DNA of 64,000 bases from Rubrivivax sp. (GTDB taxonomy: Bacteria; Pseudomonadota; Gammaproteobacteria; Burkholderiales; Burkholderiaceae_C): assembly GCA_022843905.1 (NCBI GenBank), contig JALHMT010000004.1, forward strand, positions 67,205 to 131,204, read 5' to 3'. The notes below the pieces were generated by a model. It made no database searches, was not told the DNA's origin, and saw only the letters and a list, made by a program, of their open reading frames with translations. The position numbers and the translations under genes were made by a program. Every line of letters begins with the position of its first letter. The stretch's first letter is position 1. Shown here one piece after another: positions 1 to 9,711 of the stretch.

Positions 1-1412
1 TGAGCGTCGGCGCCTCGGTCGATCGCACGCCCGGTTGGGAACGCATCAGCTTCGAGCGTGCCATCGACTTCTATCGATCGGAGATGTTCCTGTGGCAGGA
101 CGGCCGGCTGTTGAAGGTGGACAAGCCTGAGGACGCCTCGCTGTCGTTCTGCCGTGACATGGTGCTGGTCGAACTGCGCAGCGACTGGGCCCTGGCGGGA
201 ACTGTCTGGCCGCGCGGTTCGCTGCTGGTGGGGGACGCCGCTGCCTACCTGCAGGGCGAGCGCCGACTGCAGGCGCTGTTCACGCCGACGGGCCAGCGAT
301 CCTTGGCCGGCTGGACGGCCACGCGAAGCACGATCGTGGTCAACGTGCTCGACAACGTGGCCAACCGGCTCGAAGAGTGGCGCCGCCAGGGACCGGGACC
401 CGAAGCGTCATGGACCAGACGCCTGGTGGACGCGCCGCACCCAGGGTCGCTGTCGGTCACGGCCTTGCACGACCCGCTGCTGGCCGACGACCCCCTGGCC
501 GAGATGCTGCTGGTCAATGTGGCCGACTTCCTCAGCCCGGACTCGCTGCGCCTGGGCGAGGCCGGCATCGACGGTTTAGACGTGCTGAAGTCGCGCCCCG
601 CCTTCTTCGATGCCGACGGCATGCGCATCGAGCAGCATGTTGCCCGCTCGCTCGATGGCACACCGGTGCCCTACTTCGTGCTGTGGCCCCGCGGGGCCAC
701 AGCCGATGCTCGCAATCCGACCCTGCTCTACGGCTATGGCGGTTTCGAGGTCTCGCTGACGCCCTTCTACTCGGGCGTGATCGGCAGCCAGTGGTGCAGC
801 CGTGGGGGGGTCTTCGTGCTGGCCAACATCCGCGGCGGCGGCGAGTTCGGTCCGGGATGGCACCAGGCGGCCGTCGGCGCGAACAAGCAGCGCAGCTACG
901 ACGACTTCGCGGCCGTCGCACAGGACCTGATCGCACGCGGCGTCACCTCGCCTGCGCACCTGGGCATCCAGGGTGGCAGCAACGGCGGACTGCTGGTGGC
1001 TGCGGTGATGCTGCAGCGCCCGGACATGTTCTCTGCGGTCGTGTGCCAGGTTCCCTTGCTGGACATGCGGCGCTTCCACAAGCTGCTGGCCGGTGCGTCC
1101 TGGATGGCCGAGTACGGCAACCCCGACCTGCCCGACGACTGGGCCGTGATCTCCCGCTACAGCCCTTACCAGAACGTGCGGGCGGACCTGAAGCTGCCCA
1201 AGGTGTTGTTCACCACCTCGACGCGCGACGACCGTGTGCACCCGGGCCACGCGCGCAAGATGGCCGAGCGCATGCGCCGGCAGGGTCACGCGCTGCTTTA
1301 CTGGGAGAACCTCGAGGGCGGCCATGGCGGCGCGGCCGACAACGCCCAGCGCGCCCGCATGTCGGCGCTGGAGTACGGCTTCCTCTGGCAGCAGCTGAGC
1401 GGCGCCCGCTGA
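1..1412 (+). CDS. Prolyl oligopeptidase family protein (5' end outside window)
   Basis: Serine peptidase of family S9A, which cuts short proline-containing peptides. The gene enters from the left: the frame is open from base 3 (SVGASVDRTPGW...), so the ATG at 84 is internal. The visible part holds the end of the beta-propeller and the whole alpha/beta-hydrolase domain. The catalytic triad can be read: nucleophile Ser in GGSNGG (codon 978-980), Asp in STRDDRVHPGH (about 1227-1232) and His in EGGHGG (codon 1323-1325). No signal peptide can be judged because the N-terminus is missing. It ends 16 bases before aat on the same strand, so the two may be co-transcribed. Family assignment is firm; the substrate is not known. 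Confidence 0.93.
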   Translation, partial: SVGASVDRTPGWERISFERAIDFYRSEMFLWQDGRLLKVDKPEDASLSFCRDMVLVELRSDWALAGTVWPRGSLLVGDAAAYLQGERRLQALFTPTGQRSLAGWTATRSTIVVNVLDNVANRLEEWRRQGPGPEASWTRRLVDAPHPGSLSVTALHDPLLADDPLAEMLLVNVADFLSPDSLRLGEAGIDGLDVLKSRPAFFDADGMRIEQHVARSLDGTPVPYFVLWPRGATADARNPTLLYGYGGFEVSLTPFYSGVIGSQWCSRGGVFVLANIRGGGEFGPGWHQAAVGANKQRSYDDFAAVAQDLIARGVTSPAHLGIQGGSNGGLLVAAVMLQRPDMFSAVVCQVPLLDMRRFHKLLAGASWMAEYGNPDLPDDWAVISRYSPYQNVRADLKLPKVLFTTSTRDDRVHPGHARKMAERMRRQGHALLYWENLEGGHGGAADNAQRARMSALEYGFLWQQLSGAR

Positions 1413-1428
1413 GCGCCGGAGCGGGCCC

Positions 1429-2205
1429 ATGATCCACTGGATCGACGACCACACGCCGTTGCCGCCCACGCGGCTGGCCATGGGCGCCGACGACGAAGCG
1501 CCCGGGCTGCTGGCTGCCGGCGGCCGGGTCACGACGGCGCGGCTGGAGGAGGCCTACCGCAAGGGCGTGTTCCCGTGGTTCTCGCAAGGCAAGCCGGTGT
1601 TGTGGTGGAGCCCCGACCCTCGCATGGTGCTGTCGGTGTCCGACTTCCACATCACGCGGTCGCTGCGCAAGACGCTGCGCCGGTTCGTTCGCACCCCGGG
1701 ATGCCAGGTGCGAATCGACAGCGCCTTTCGTCAGGTCATCACGGCCTGCGCTGGAACGCCGCGGGAAGGGCAGGATGGCACCTGGATCCTGCCGCCGATG
1801 GTCGAGGCCTACATGGCATGGCACGAGGCCGGACGCGTGCACAGCGTCGAGACCTGGATCGACGGCCAACTCTCCGGCGGCCTGTACGGCGTCGGCATCG
1901 GACGCATGTTCTTCGGCGAGTCGATGTTCTCGCACCGTACCGACGCATCGAAGATCGCGCTGGCCGCCCTGGTGGCCTTCTGCCGCAGCGTGGGCATCAC
2001 GCTGATCGACTGCCAGCAGAACACCGCCCACCTGGCCTCGATGGGAGGGCACGAGATCCCGCGCACCCAGTTCGAGCAGCACTTGTCCCTCACCCTGGGG
2101 GCCGGCGAGGTGAAGGATTGGTCCTATCATGTCGACATGTGGCAGCAGCTCGGGCTCGACGCCCCGGCCGACCCCTCCCCACCACGACCGGACACCTTCG
2201 CGTGA
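1429..2205 (+). CDS. aat: Leucyl/phenylalanyl-tRNA--protein transferase
   Basis: Cytoplasmic enzyme that transfers Leu or Phe from charged tRNA to proteins with N-terminal Arg or Lys, marking them for ClpS/ClpAP. The 258-residue product is of normal family length and shows the conserved GVFPW and [10 protein letters not shown] segments near the N-terminus and the [18 protein letters not shown] core that forms the catalytic pocket. The ATG at 1429 is the first in-frame start after the oligopeptidase stop. The stop overlaps the GTG start of bpt as GTGA, indicating translational coupling. ClpS/ClpA are not in the window. Confidence 0.96.
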   Translation: MIHWIDDHTPLPPTRLAMGADDEAPGLLAAGGRVTTARLEEAYRKGVFPWFSQGKPVLWWSPDPRMVLSVSDFHITRSLRKTLRRFVRTPGCQVRIDSAFRQVITACAGTPREGQDGTWILPPMVEAYMAWHEAGRVHSVETWIDGQLSGGLYGVGIGRMFFGESMFSHRTDASKIALAALVAFCRSVGITLIDCQQNTAHLASMGGHEIPRTQFEQHLSLTLGAGEVKDWSYHVDMWQQLGLDAPADPSPPRPDTFA

Positions 2206-2960
2206 CGCACCCGAAAGAGCTTCCGCTCTCCTCGCTGCAGTTCTACGCCACGGCGCCGTATCCGTGCAGTTACCTGCCCGGGCGCCAGGCGCGTTCACAG
2301 GTGGCCACGCCCAGCCACCTCATCCATGCCGACGCCTACTCCGGGCTGGTCGCCAACGGGTTCCGGCGCAGCGGGATGTTCACCTACCGGCCCTATTGCG
2401 ACGGCTGTCGTGCCTGCGTGCCGCTGCGCGTGCCGGTGGCCGGGTTCAAGCCCACGCGCAGCCAGCGGCGCGCTTGGAAGGCCCACGGCCAGCTGCAGGC
2501 GCGCGTGCTGCGCCTGTGTTTCGTGCCCGAGCACTACCAGCTCTACCTGCGCTATCAGTCGGGCCGACACAGCGGCGGCGGCATGGACAACGACAGCGTC
2601 GACCAGTACACCCAGTTCCTGCTGCAGAGCCGCGTCAACTCGCGCCTGGTCGAGTTTCGTGAACCGGGCGAAGGCGGCCAGCCTGGCGCACTCAAGATGG
2701 TCTCCATTCTCGACGTGCTGAACGACGGCATCTCGGCCGTCTACACCTACTACGAGCCCGAGGAAGGCTCCAGCTACGGCACCTACAGCGTGATGTGGCA
2801 GATCGAGCAGACCCGGCAACTCAAGCTGCGCCATGTCTATCTCGGCTACTGGATCGCCGAGAGCCCCAAGATGGCCTACAAGGCACAGTTCGCGCCGCAC
2901 CAGTTGCTGATCGACGGGCGCTGGCAGTCACCAGGCGAGGCGGGCGCCGCGCCGGCCTGA
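2202..2960 (+). CDS. bpt: Aspartate/glutamate leucyltransferase (bacterial ATE1 homologue)
   Basis: Bacterial Bpt transfers Leu from Leu-tRNA to proteins starting with Asp or Glu, generating an N-degron that complements the action of Aat. The frame stays open further upstream, but a GTG at 2202 overlaps the aat stop (GTGA) and gives a 252-residue protein of typical length starting [16 protein letters not shown]. The Cys-rich N-terminal motif [14 protein letters not shown] and the C-terminal [13 protein letters not shown] stretch are family hallmarks. The earlier ATG at 1575 would bury most of aat and is rejected. The aat-bpt pairing is common in proteobacteria. Confidence 0.95.
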   Translation: MTHPKELPLSSLQFYATAPYPCSYLPGRQARSQVATPSHLIHADAYSGLVANGFRRSGMFTYRPYCDGCRACVPLRVPVAGFKPTRSQRRAWKAHGQLQARVLRLCFVPEHYQLYLRYQSGRHSGGGMDNDSVDQYTQFLLQSRVNSRLVEFREPGEGGQPGALKMVSILDVLNDGISAVYTYYEPEEGSSYGTYSVMWQIEQTRQLKLRHVYLGYWIAESPKMAYKAQFAPHQLLIDGRWQSPGEAGAAPA

Positions 2961-2964
2961 ACCG

Positions 2965-2995
2965 GCTGCCGCGGGATCACATCGGCCGCGGCAGC
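2965..2995. terminator. Perfect inverted repeat between convergent genes
   Basis: GCTGCCGCGG (2965-2974) and CCGCGGCAGC (2986-2995) form a perfect 10-bp stem with an 11-base loop. It sits where bpt (+) and the NUDIX/MBL gene (-) converge and covers the latter's stop codon. There is no T-tract on either side, so a bidirectional terminator or mRNA-end-stabilising hairpin is inference. Confidence 0.35.
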
Positions 2996-4668
2996 GCCCA
3001 GGTCTCCTCCGAGCCCTCTCCCTCGCGGCGCACGGCGCCGTCCTTCTGCAGCTTCAGCAGGTGCGCCAGCAGCGACCGCCGCGCCATCGGGTGCAGCGCC
3101 GGTGGCACGTCGGCGTAGACCTCGGGCAACAAGGCATCGATGCCGCAGGGCGCCCGCCGCTGAAGTGCCTCGCTGACCTTGGCTTCGCGTCGCAGGCGGT
3201 GCGCGATCAGGCTGCTCAGAACGGCCTTGGGCTGCGCGACCAGGAAGCCGTGGCCCGGGGCCAGCCAGTCCAGGTCTTCATCGAGGAGGCCGCGCAGCGC
3301 GTCGAGGTAGGCCGACATGTCGCCGTCGGGCGGGTTGATGACCACCGTGGAGCCCTGCATCACGTGGTCTCCGGTGAACAAGGTCTTCTCTTCCTCGAGC
3401 AGATAACAGAGGTGGTTGGACGCGTGCCCCGGGGTGTGGACGACGCGCAGCGTGGTCTGGGGACCCAGGGCCAGGCGCTGGTCGTGCTGGAGTTCTTCGG
3501 CGGGCATGAAACTGGCGTCCTGCCACTGTGGAAAGGCCGCCAGACGGCCGTAGACCGGCGCCCCGGTGGCCTGACTCAGCGGCGCCGCGTTGGGCGAGTG
3601 ATCCATGTGCGTGTGGGTGGCCAGGATGCGCACGATGGGCCCCGGCGCGGCGGCGATGAGGGCCTGCAGGTGCTCTTCGCTGGGAGGACCGGGGTCGATG
3701 ACGGTCCAGCCGCTGCCGTCGGGGTCGCCGACCAGGTAGCTGTTGGTGCCGGGACCGGTCATCGGCCCGGGATTGGGGGCCGTCACACGCAGGATGCGCT
3801 GTGAAAGGCGCACCGCACGGCCCGGAAGCAGCTCGCAGGAAACGTCGCCGCAACCCGTGGGGTCCAGGCGGCCGACTTCGGCCCAGGGCAGTTCGTCAGG
3901 CAGCAGGATGCGCGGGCCCTTTCGCGTGGAGGCCACGCGCGGCATGGTCAGCGGGATGTCGCGGCGCTGCCGCGCCTCGTCGAAGGCCGCCTGCGCCTTG
4001 TCGAAGCGCGCCAGGTCCTGCAGTGTGCGGCGTGTGACGGGCAGCAGCTTCAGCCCGCGCTGCGGATCCAGCGCGTCCTTCGGTGTCAGCCACATCAGTT
4101 CCACCGCCTCGCCCAGGTCGGCCTGCGCCACCTGGCCGGCGGGGGCCAGGGCACAGAAGAAGCGCGTGTCGAAACGCTTGGGCACGCCCGGCGGTGTGAG
4201 CCAATGGCTGTAGTAGGCCAGCCCGCGCGTGTCCAGGCACAGGCTGAAATGGCGGCAGAATGCGGCGACGGGCACGTCCCCTCGGTTCAGGCGCTCGCGC
4301 CAGGGGTGCAGGGTCTGCACCAGCGGCGCCGTGTCCAGGGGGCCGCCCTGGTCGTCGCAGGCGATCAGGAGTCCGACCTCCTCGAAACACTCGCGCAAGG
4401 CCGCCACGGCGTAGTCGAGGCCGCCCTCGGCCAGACCCAGCCGCCGGCTCCAGGCTGCGTCGTCGGGTCCGATGGAGCAGACATGACCGTCGCGATCGGC
4501 CTTGTCGACCACGCCGCCGGGAAAGACGCAGGCGCCGCTGCGCATGTCGCCTTCGCGGTCGGCGCGGCGCATCATCAGCACTTCGAGGCCGGCCTCGCCG
4601 TCGCGCAGCAGCAGGATGGAAGCAGCGATCCGTGCGTCGGCTGCCGCGATGTAGTCCGGCGTCTTCAT
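2977..4668 (-). CDS. NUDIX hydrolase / metallo-beta-lactamase fold fusion protein
   Basis: A 563-residue two-domain hydrolase. Residues about 15-200 form a NUDIX domain with the box [13 protein letters not shown] (about 89-101), which cleaves nucleoside-diphosphate-X or CoA compounds in this superfamily. Residues about 290-510 form a metallo-beta-lactamase domain with [10 protein letters not shown] (351-360), then HTPGH and TGDH, resembling the LACTB2/glyoxalase-II branch. The reading frame continues upstream to 5760, but the ATG at 4668 is supported by the conserved N-terminus and by its ATGA overlap with the racemase stop. It is thus the second gene of an operon with the racemase. The substrate is unknown; a CoA-ester or acyl link is inferred only from the neighbour. 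Confidence 0.85.
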   Translation of the reverse strand: MKTPDYIAAADARIAASILLLRDGEAGLEVLMMRRADREGDMRSGACVFPGGVVDKADRDGHVCSIGPDDAAWSRRLGLAEGGLDYAVAALRECFEEVGLLIACDDQGGPLDTAPLVQTLHPWRERLNRGDVPVAAFCRHFSLCLDTRGLAYYSHWLTPPGVPKRFDTRFFCALAPAGQVAQADLGEAVELMWLTPKDALDPQRGLKLLPVTRRTLQDLARFDKAQAAFDEARQRRDIPLTMPRVASTRKGPRILLPDELPWAEVGRLDPTGCGDVSCELLPGRAVRLSQRILRVTAPNPGPMTGPGTNSYLVGDPDGSGWTVIDPGPPSEEHLQALIAAAPGPIVRILATHTHMDHSPNAAPLSQATGAPVYGRLAAFPQWQDASFMPAEELQHDQRLALGPQTTLRVVHTPGHASNHLCYLLEEEKTLFTGDHVMQGSTVVINPPDGDMSAYLDALRGLLDEDLDWLAPGHGFLVAQPKAVLSSLIAHRLRREAKVSEALQRRAPCGIDALLPEVYADVPPALHPMARRSLLAHLLKLQKDGAVRREGEGSEETWALPRPM

Positions 4669-5819
4669 GCCTGCACTCCTGCGGCGACACCGCTGGCGAA
4701 CAATTCGTCGATCTCCTGCCGGCTGAAGCCGGCCTCGGACAGCACTGCGCCGGTATGGGCCCCCAGTTCCGGCGCAGGCCGGGCAGGCTCGGGAGTGCTG
4801 CGGTCGAAGCGGGGCGCCGGGCCGGGCACCACGACACCGTCGACCTCCATGAAGGCCTTGCGCGCCGCGGCGTGCGCATGCAGCGGTGCTTCCGCCAGCG
4901 AAAGCACCGGGGCGAAACAGGCATCGCTGCCTTCGAGCAGGCTGCACCAGTCGTCGCGCGACCTGGTGCGCACGATGGCCGCGATGGCCTCGCGCATCTC
5001 GGGCCAGAGTTTCCGGTCGTACTGCCGGTTCACGAAGCGTTGATCCAATCCGATCAGGCGTGCCAGCTCCGCGAAGAACTTGGGCTCGATCGGCGCCAGC
5101 GCGATGTAGCGACCGTCTGCCGTCGGATAGGTGTCGTAGAAGGGCGCACCGCCGTCGAGCAGGTTCTGGCCGCGCCCTCCTGCCCACTGACCCGCAGCCG
5201 TCAGACCGTAGAAGATCGATGCCAACGAGGCCGCGCCGTCGACCATCGCCGCGTCCACCACCTGGCCGCGTCCCGAGCGTTGCCGCTCGAAGAGGGCAGC
5301 CATCAGCCCGAAGGCCAGGTAAAGCGCACCTCCGCCGTAGTCTCCCACCAGGTTCAAGGGAGGCACCGGTTTGCCGCCCGCGCTGCCGATGGCGTCGAGC
5401 ACGCCGCTCAGCGCGATGTAGTTCAGGTCGTGGCCGGCAGCCGATGCCAAGGGGCCTGTCTGCCCGAAGCCGGTCATGCGGCCATACACCAGGCCCGGGT
5501 TGACGGCGTGGCAGGCCTCGGGACCCAGGCCCAGGCGCTCGGCCACCCCGGGGCGGAAGCCTTCGATCAACACGTCGGCACGTGCGGCCAGCCGCAGCAC
5601 GGCCTGACGACCGGCGTCGGACTTGAGATCCAGCGCCACCGAGCGCCGGTTGCGAGCCTTGACGTCGTGGCGCCTGTCCACCGCCAGGCCCAGCCCGCTG
5701 GGTTCGAGGCGGTCGACGCGGATCACGTCGGCGCCCTGGTCGGCCAGCAGCATGGCGCACATCGGGCCGGGCCCGATGCTCGCGAGTTCAAGCACTTGCA
5801 GTCCGTGCAAAGGTCCCAT
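4665..5819 (-). CDS. mcr: Alpha-methylacyl-CoA racemase (class III CoA-transferase fold)
   Basis: The 384-residue protein has the CaiB/BaiF family III fold. The N-terminus [20 protein letters not shown], followed by [13 protein letters not shown], and the [12 protein letters not shown] and [11 protein letters not shown] segments match alpha-methylacyl-CoA racemases, which interconvert 2R/2S methyl-branched acyl-CoAs during beta-oxidation of branched chains. The conserved His/Asp catalytic pair of the racemase subgroup falls in the [11 protein letters not shown]...GHDLNY region. The start at 5819 is chosen because the longer upstream frame (to 6065) lies antisense to the VanZ gene. Other CaiB-type transferases are the alternative, but the N-terminal motif favours the racemase. 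Confidence 0.85.
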   Translation of the reverse strand: MGPLHGLQVLELASIGPGPMCAMLLADQGADVIRVDRLEPSGLGLAVDRRHDVKARNRRSVALDLKSDAGRQAVLRLAARADVLIEGFRPGVAERLGLGPEACHAVNPGLVYGRMTGFGQTGPLASAAGHDLNYIALSGVLDAIGSAGGKPVPPLNLVGDYGGGALYLAFGLMAALFERQRSGRGQVVDAAMVDGAASLASIFYGLTAAGQWAGGRGQNLLDGGAPFYDTYPTADGRYIALAPIEPKFFAELARLIGLDQRFVNRQYDRKLWPEMREAIAAIVRTRSRDDWCSLLEGSDACFAPVLSLAEAPLHAHAAARKAFMEVDGVVVPGPAPRFDRSTPEPARPAPELGAHTGAVLSEAGFSRQEIDELFASGVAAGVQA

Positions 5820-5880
5820 CGATCTTCTGTCCTGAGTGTTGCCCCCGAGTGTGCCCCAGGCCGGGCGCCACAATGATCGG

Positions 5881-6258
5881 GTGATACCGCACGCCCCCTC
5901 GAACTGGCTCGACCACCCCTTGGCCGTGACGGGTGCCCGGCTGGCCTGGTTGCTGATGCTGATCGTCATCAGCTGGCTGGCGCTGCGCAGCGGCCCCGGA
6001 CCCGAGATCTCCACCGGCGCCGACAAGCTCGACCACGTGGCGGCCTTCTTCGCGCTGGCCTTCACGGCAGCCCTGGGCTGGGGACGCTTGCGTGCGACCG
6101 GCTTCGGTCTGCTGGCCTACGGAGTGCTGATCGAACTCCTGCAAAGCCGCATCCCCGGGCGCAGCGCAGAACTCACCGACGTGGTGGCCGACGCGATCGG
6201 TATCGCCTTGGGCCTGGCTGCCTTCGCCCTCGTCGCATGGTGGGCGCGGCGCGCCTGA
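5881..6258 (+). CDS. VanZ-like membrane protein
   Basis: Small inner-membrane protein of the VanZ-like family. With a GTG start at 5881 it has 125 residues; a longer in-frame ATG at 5836 would lie only 17 bases from the divergent racemase start and is less likely. Four hydrophobic segments can be seen: [46 protein letters not shown] and [18 protein letters not shown]. The family signature [10 protein letters not shown] (Asp/His) and the E.L.D...D motif near the C-terminus are present. The role is unknown in most bacteria; VanZ itself gives low-level teicoplanin resistance, which should not be assumed here. Confidence 0.8.
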   Translation: MIPHAPSNWLDHPLAVTGARLAWLLMLIVISWLALRSGPGPEISTGADKLDHVAAFFALAFTAALGWGRLRATGFGLLAYGVLIELLQSRIPGRSAELTDVVADAIGIALGLAAFALVAWWARRA

Positions 6259-6362
6259 ACGCCCCACATCGAGCTCGAACGGGCTCACTCCTTGAGCCAC
6301 CCCCCTCGCAGACTGCCTCCCAATGCCGGACACGGGGTCCGGCACCGAACCGGAGACCTGCG

Positions 6363-7469
6363 ATGCACCAATCGACTCTCGATCTCGACACCTTGCCGGC
6401 CGATCACGCCGACCGCACCGGCTTCGACATCGGCTGGGATCATGCCCACCACGGCCTGGTGCCCATGGCCGAGCTGCTGCTGGCCGGCACCCCCGTACGG
6501 CAAGGCTGGCTGGCCGGCAAGGCCGTGTTCGGTCGCCGCACACTGACGGCCAGCCGCCACGTGCGCCTGTGGCTGCAACTGCGCATCGACGCCTGGCGCC
6601 AGGGCCTGGCCTTCGAGACGCTGCAGGTCACGCCGCATTACCTGGCGCAGATCGACACCACCGTCTGCCCCGTCACGCGCCAGCCGCTGGGCGGCGTGGC
6701 GGGATCGCCCACGGCGCCGGTCGTCGAGCGTCTGCAGGCCGAGGCCGGCTATGCCGCCGGCCACTTGGCCGTCTTCAGCCAGGCCGCTTCGAGTGCCCGC
6801 GCCGGCTGCTCAGCCGCCGAGGCGCTGGCCAAGGTGCAACGCCTCGAGATCGGTGACATCGACGGCTTGGACGGCCTGGGTCTGGCGGAGTGGCGCCGGC
6901 TGGCCGTGCTGCTGTCCTTCGTCACGCCCACGCACCATGCCGATGCCTCGCGCCTGCCGCTGGCCGCCCTGCCGCCGAACCGGGTGCGTGTGCTGAACGC
7001 GGTGCAAGGCCTGCAGACCCTGGTCACCAGCACCTTGGCCAAGGCCGGCTGGAGCACCCGGCTGCGCGCACTGGCCGACCTGCTGCCGGCGGACTTGCGG
7101 CAGGACTTCTTCCTCTTCATCGGTGCCTTGGCGCCGCGCGTCATGGAGTGGCCGCAGTTTCCGTTGCCGATGCTGCAGAGGCAGCTGATGGAGGACCTGT
7201 GGGCCGACGCCCGCGTACAGCGGCGCTGGCATCCACTGGCCCTGGCGCTCGGTGCCGAGCGCGCCGAGCGCCTCGTTGCACGTGCTGCCGAGGCCGGGCT
7301 GGGCGGCCAGCGCGCCTTGGTGCACGAGCGTGATGCAGCCACCGAGGGCTGGGGCCTGGACAACCGCGGGCTGGTACGCCGCCCTGGGGCCACGCGCCGT
7401 TCGACACGGCCGGCCCTGCCGCGCGGCACGCCGGCCGTCGCCGGGGCGGCGTCCGCCGGCCTCAGGTGA
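6363..7469 (+). CDS. Conserved hypothetical protein, function not recognised
   Basis: A 368-residue soluble protein from the ATG at 6363, which follows a short gap after the VanZ gene. I do not recognise a domain. The N-terminal third is rich in Trp and Arg around LWLQLRIDAWRQG and contains an isolated VCPVTRQPLGG motif with one cysteine. The middle is helical and Leu/Ala-rich, and there is a DFFLFIGALAPRVMEWPQ stretch near residue 260. The C-terminal 40 residues are Arg/Pro/Ala-rich and probably disordered. There is no signal peptide or membrane segment. The end overlaps the convergent tetR gene by 8 bases. Codon use matches the neighbours, so it looks like a real gene. Confidence 0.7.
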   Translation: MHQSTLDLDTLPADHADRTGFDIGWDHAHHGLVPMAELLLAGTPVRQGWLAGKAVFGRRTLTASRHVRLWLQLRIDAWRQGLAFETLQVTPHYLAQIDTTVCPVTRQPLGGVAGSPTAPVVERLQAEAGYAAGHLAVFSQAASSARAGCSAAEALAKVQRLEIGDIDGLDGLGLAEWRRLAVLLSFVTPTHHADASRLPLAALPPNRVRVLNAVQGLQTLVTSTLAKAGWSTRLRALADLLPADLRQDFFLFIGALAPRVMEWPQFPLPMLQRQLMEDLWADARVQRRWHPLALALGAERAERLVARAAEAGLGGQRALVHERDAATEGWGLDNRGLVRRPGATRRSTRPALPRGTPAVAGAASAGLR

Positions 7470-8103
7470 TCGGCAGCGCCCTGCCCCGCGCCACACGGCG
7501 TGGGGCGGGTGCCGTCACCGCCGGCAGGCCACCGAAGAACAGGTCGCAGACGATGGGCGCCAGGCTCTCGTGAGACAGCGCGCCGCCCGGCTTGAGCCAG
7601 GTGAAGGTCCAGTTGATCATGCCGAACAGCAGCATGGCCAGGGGCTTCTCCAGGTCGCTTCCGCCCAGGTCCGGGCGCAGCGCCGCAATGGCTGCTGCGA
7701 AGGCCGCCACCACTCGCCGCTGACCGCCCAGCACCAGTCGCTGCTCGGGCTCAGCCAGGAACTTCACGTCTTCCGTCAGCACACGGTGCTCGTCCTGGGC
7801 GCGGGCATAGGCCGCGGCGAACCGTTCGATCAAGGTGCGAAGGTGAATCTCCGGCGGCAGCCCCTGGGCGCGCACGTCGGCCACCAGGGCCTCGAGCCGG
7901 CCGACATGACCGGTCGTGATCTGCGCCAGCAGGTCGTGCTTGTCGCGGACGTAGTGGTAGAGCGTGGCCTTGGAGACACCGCAGGCACGTGCCACCTCGT
8001 TCATCGTCGCCGCCGTGTAGCCGCGGGCTGCAAACAGCGCCGCTGCCGCCGCGAGGATCTGCTCGCGCTGGTCGTCGTAGCCGGCAGAGCGCGTACGTGC
8101 CAT
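7462..8103 (-). CDS. paaR: TetR-family regulator of the phenylacetate operon (PaaR-like)
   Basis: A 213-residue TetR-type repressor. The N-terminal helix-turn-helix lies at about residues 15-60 (ATMNEVARACGVSKATLYHY), followed by a ligand-binding helical domain. It is the last gene of the paa run, starting 2 bases after the paaE stop, so it is probably co-transcribed and autoregulatory. In Burkholderiales the TetR-type PaaR represses paa genes and is released by phenylacetyl-CoA; that role is inferred here from position and from the palindrome at 14584. The ATG at 8103 is preferred to longer frames that run into paaE. Confidence 0.82.
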   Translation of the reverse strand: MARTRSAGYDDQREQILAAAAALFAARGYTAATMNEVARACGVSKATLYHYVRDKHDLLAQITTGHVGRLEALVADVRAQGLPPEIHLRTLIERFAAAYARAQDEHRVLTEDVKFLAEPEQRLVLGGQRRVVAAFAAAIAALRPDLGGSDLEKPLAMLLFGMINWTFTWLKPGGALSHESLAPIVCDLFFGGLPAVTAPAPRRVARGRALPIT

Positions 8104-8105
8104 GC

Positions 8106-9182
8106 CTAGCGTTCGTCGAACGAGACCACCACGCGTTCGGTCAGCGGGTGGCTCTGGCAGGTCAGGATGAAACCGGCGTCCAGGTCGGCCTTCTCCAGCG
8201 CGAAGTTGCGGTCCATGCGAACGCGTCCTTCCAGCAGCTTGGCCCTGCAGGTGGCGCACACGCCGGACTTGCAGGAAAACGGCACGTCCAGCCCTGCCCG
8301 CGACGCGGCGGCCAGGATGCTCTCGTCCTGCGCCGTGAAGGCCACTTCGCGGGTCAGACCGTCTCTCAGCACGCTCACGCGTGCGGTCGCAGCGTCACCC
8401 TGTTGCGGCGTAGGCGACGCCGTCGCGGCCAGCGCAGGCGGCACGCCGAAGCGTTCGACGTGGATGCGTTCCGGCGCCAGGCCAGCAGCCAGCAGCGCCG
8501 CCTCGGCCTCGTCGTTCAGCGCATGCGGCCCGCAGACGAAGGCGTGGTCGACAGGTCCTGCCAGACGCAGAAAAGCCGCGACCTTGTCGCGGTCGAGGCG
8601 CCCGGTGTTGAGCGGCGAGTCGACCTGCTCGCGCGAGAACACCGGGTGCAGAGACAGCCGGGTCAGGTAGCGGTTCTTCAGGTCCTCGAGCTCTTCCTTG
8701 AACATCGTCGATGCGGCATTGCGGTTGCCGTAGAGCAGCGTGAAGCGCGTGCCGTCGTCGCGCGCCAGCAGCGTCTTCAGGATGGACAGGATGGGGGTGA
8801 TGCCGCTGCCGCCGGCGATGCCCAGCACGTGCAGGGCGCTGCCTGGCGGCGCGGCGGCCAGGGCGGCACCGAAGCGGCCTTGCGGCTCCATCACCTCGAT
8901 CGACTGGCCGGGCTGGAGCGCCGCATGCAACCAGGTCGAGAAGGCCCCGCCTTCGACGCGGCGCACGCCCACGCGCAGGCCTTCGCCGGCGCCGGCGCAG
9001 ATCGAGTACGAGCGCCGCAGGTCCTGCCCGTCGACGTCGTGCCGCAGCGTGAGGTACTGGCCGGGCTGGAACTCGAAGCTGCCGCGCAGGGACTCCGGCA
9101 CGTCGAAGGCCACGACCAGGGCGTCGTCGGCATCGGGCTCTATCGCGCGCACGCGCAGCGGGTGGAAGTGCAATCCAGACAT
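8106..9182 (-). CDS. paaE: Phenylacetyl-CoA epoxidase, reductase subunit
   Basis: This 358-residue flavo-iron-sulfur protein passes electrons from NADPH to the di-iron site of PaaA. The domains are in order: FAD-binding with RRSYSI (about 56-61), NAD(P)-binding with GIAGGSGITP (121-130), then a plant-type 2Fe-2S ferredoxin with Cys304, Cys309, Cys312 and Cys342. Length and order match PaaE. It lies 13 bases after paaD. Confidence 0.96.
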   Translation of the reverse strand: MSGLHFHPLRVRAIEPDADDALVVAFDVPESLRGSFEFQPGQYLTLRHDVDGQDLRRSYSICAGAGEGLRVGVRRVEGGAFSTWLHAALQPGQSIEVMEPQGRFGAALAAAPPGSALHVLGIAGGSGITPILSILKTLLARDDGTRFTLLYGNRNAASTMFKEELEDLKNRYLTRLSLHPVFSREQVDSPLNTGRLDRDKVAAFLRLAGPVDHAFVCGPHALNDEAEAALLAAGLAPERIHVERFGVPPALAATASPTPQQGDAATARVSVLRDGLTREVAFTAQDESILAAASRAGLDVPFSCKSGVCATCRAKLLEGRVRMDRNFALEKADLDAGFILTCQSHPLTERVVVSFDER

Positions 9183-9195
9183 CGGCGCTCTCCGC

Positions 9196-9711
9196 TCAGA
9201 TCGGCTTGAAGTATTCGAAGGGTTCGCGGCAGGCCCCGCAGCGGTACAGCGCCTTGCAGGCCGTGGAGCCGAAGGCCGACAGCCTTTCGGTGTCGAAGCT
9301 GTCGCAGCGCGGACAGGCGATGGCTCGAGGGCGGATGCGGATCGGGGCGCTGCCGCCGCTCAGGGGCGCGTCACCGCTGGGCGGCGCGATGCCATAGGCG
9401 CGCAGCTTGCGCCGGCCTTCGTCGCTGATCCAGTCGGTGGTCCACGCCGGCGCCCTGCGCTGCGTGACGTGCACCGGCCCCAGCCCCGCCGCTTCCAGGG
9501 CAGTGCGCACGCTCTCGGCGATGACCTCGGTGGCCGGGCAGCCGCTGTAGGTGGGGGTCAGCACGACCTGCAAGGCGTCGTCGTCCTGCAGCAGCACATC
9601 GCGCACGATGCCCAGCTCACGCACCGACACCGCCGGCACTTCCGGGTCGGGCACGTTGTCGAGCACCGCCCAGGCGGCATCGACACGGCTCCTGACCTCG
9701 GCGCCGCACAT
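9196..9711 (-). CDS. paaD: Phenylacetyl-CoA epoxidase assembly protein (MIP18/DUF59 type)
   Basis: A 171-residue PaaD. The N-terminal MIP18-like domain contains VPDPEVPAVSVRELGIVRD and the TPTYSGCPATEVI loop with its conserved cysteine. The C-terminus carries a zinc-ribbon-like pair, ACPRCDSF and CGACREPF. PaaD is thought to help mature the iron centres of the epoxidase or PaaE rather than to catalyse. The ATG at 9711 shares one base with the paaC stop (TGATG). The longer frame upstream runs through paaC and is not used. Confidence 0.93.
   Translation of the reverse strand: MCGAEVRSRVDAAWAVLDNVPDPEVPAVSVRELGIVRDVLLQDDDALQVVLTPTYSGCPATEVIAESVRTALEAAGLGPVHVTQRRAPAWTTDWISDEGRRKLRAYGIAPPSGDAPLSGGSAPIRIRPRAIACPRCDSFDTERLSAFGSTACKALYRCGACREPFEYFKPI

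Noticed and set aside
1575..2201. N-terminal extension of the bpt frame
   Set aside because: Overlaps aat over most of its length; the GTG at 2202 gives the normal Bpt length.
4669..5760. Upstream extension of the NUDIX/MBL frame
   Set aside because: Overlaps the racemase gene in another frame, is Arg/Gly-rich and has no NUDIX-family similarity; the ATGA-linked start at 4668 is better.
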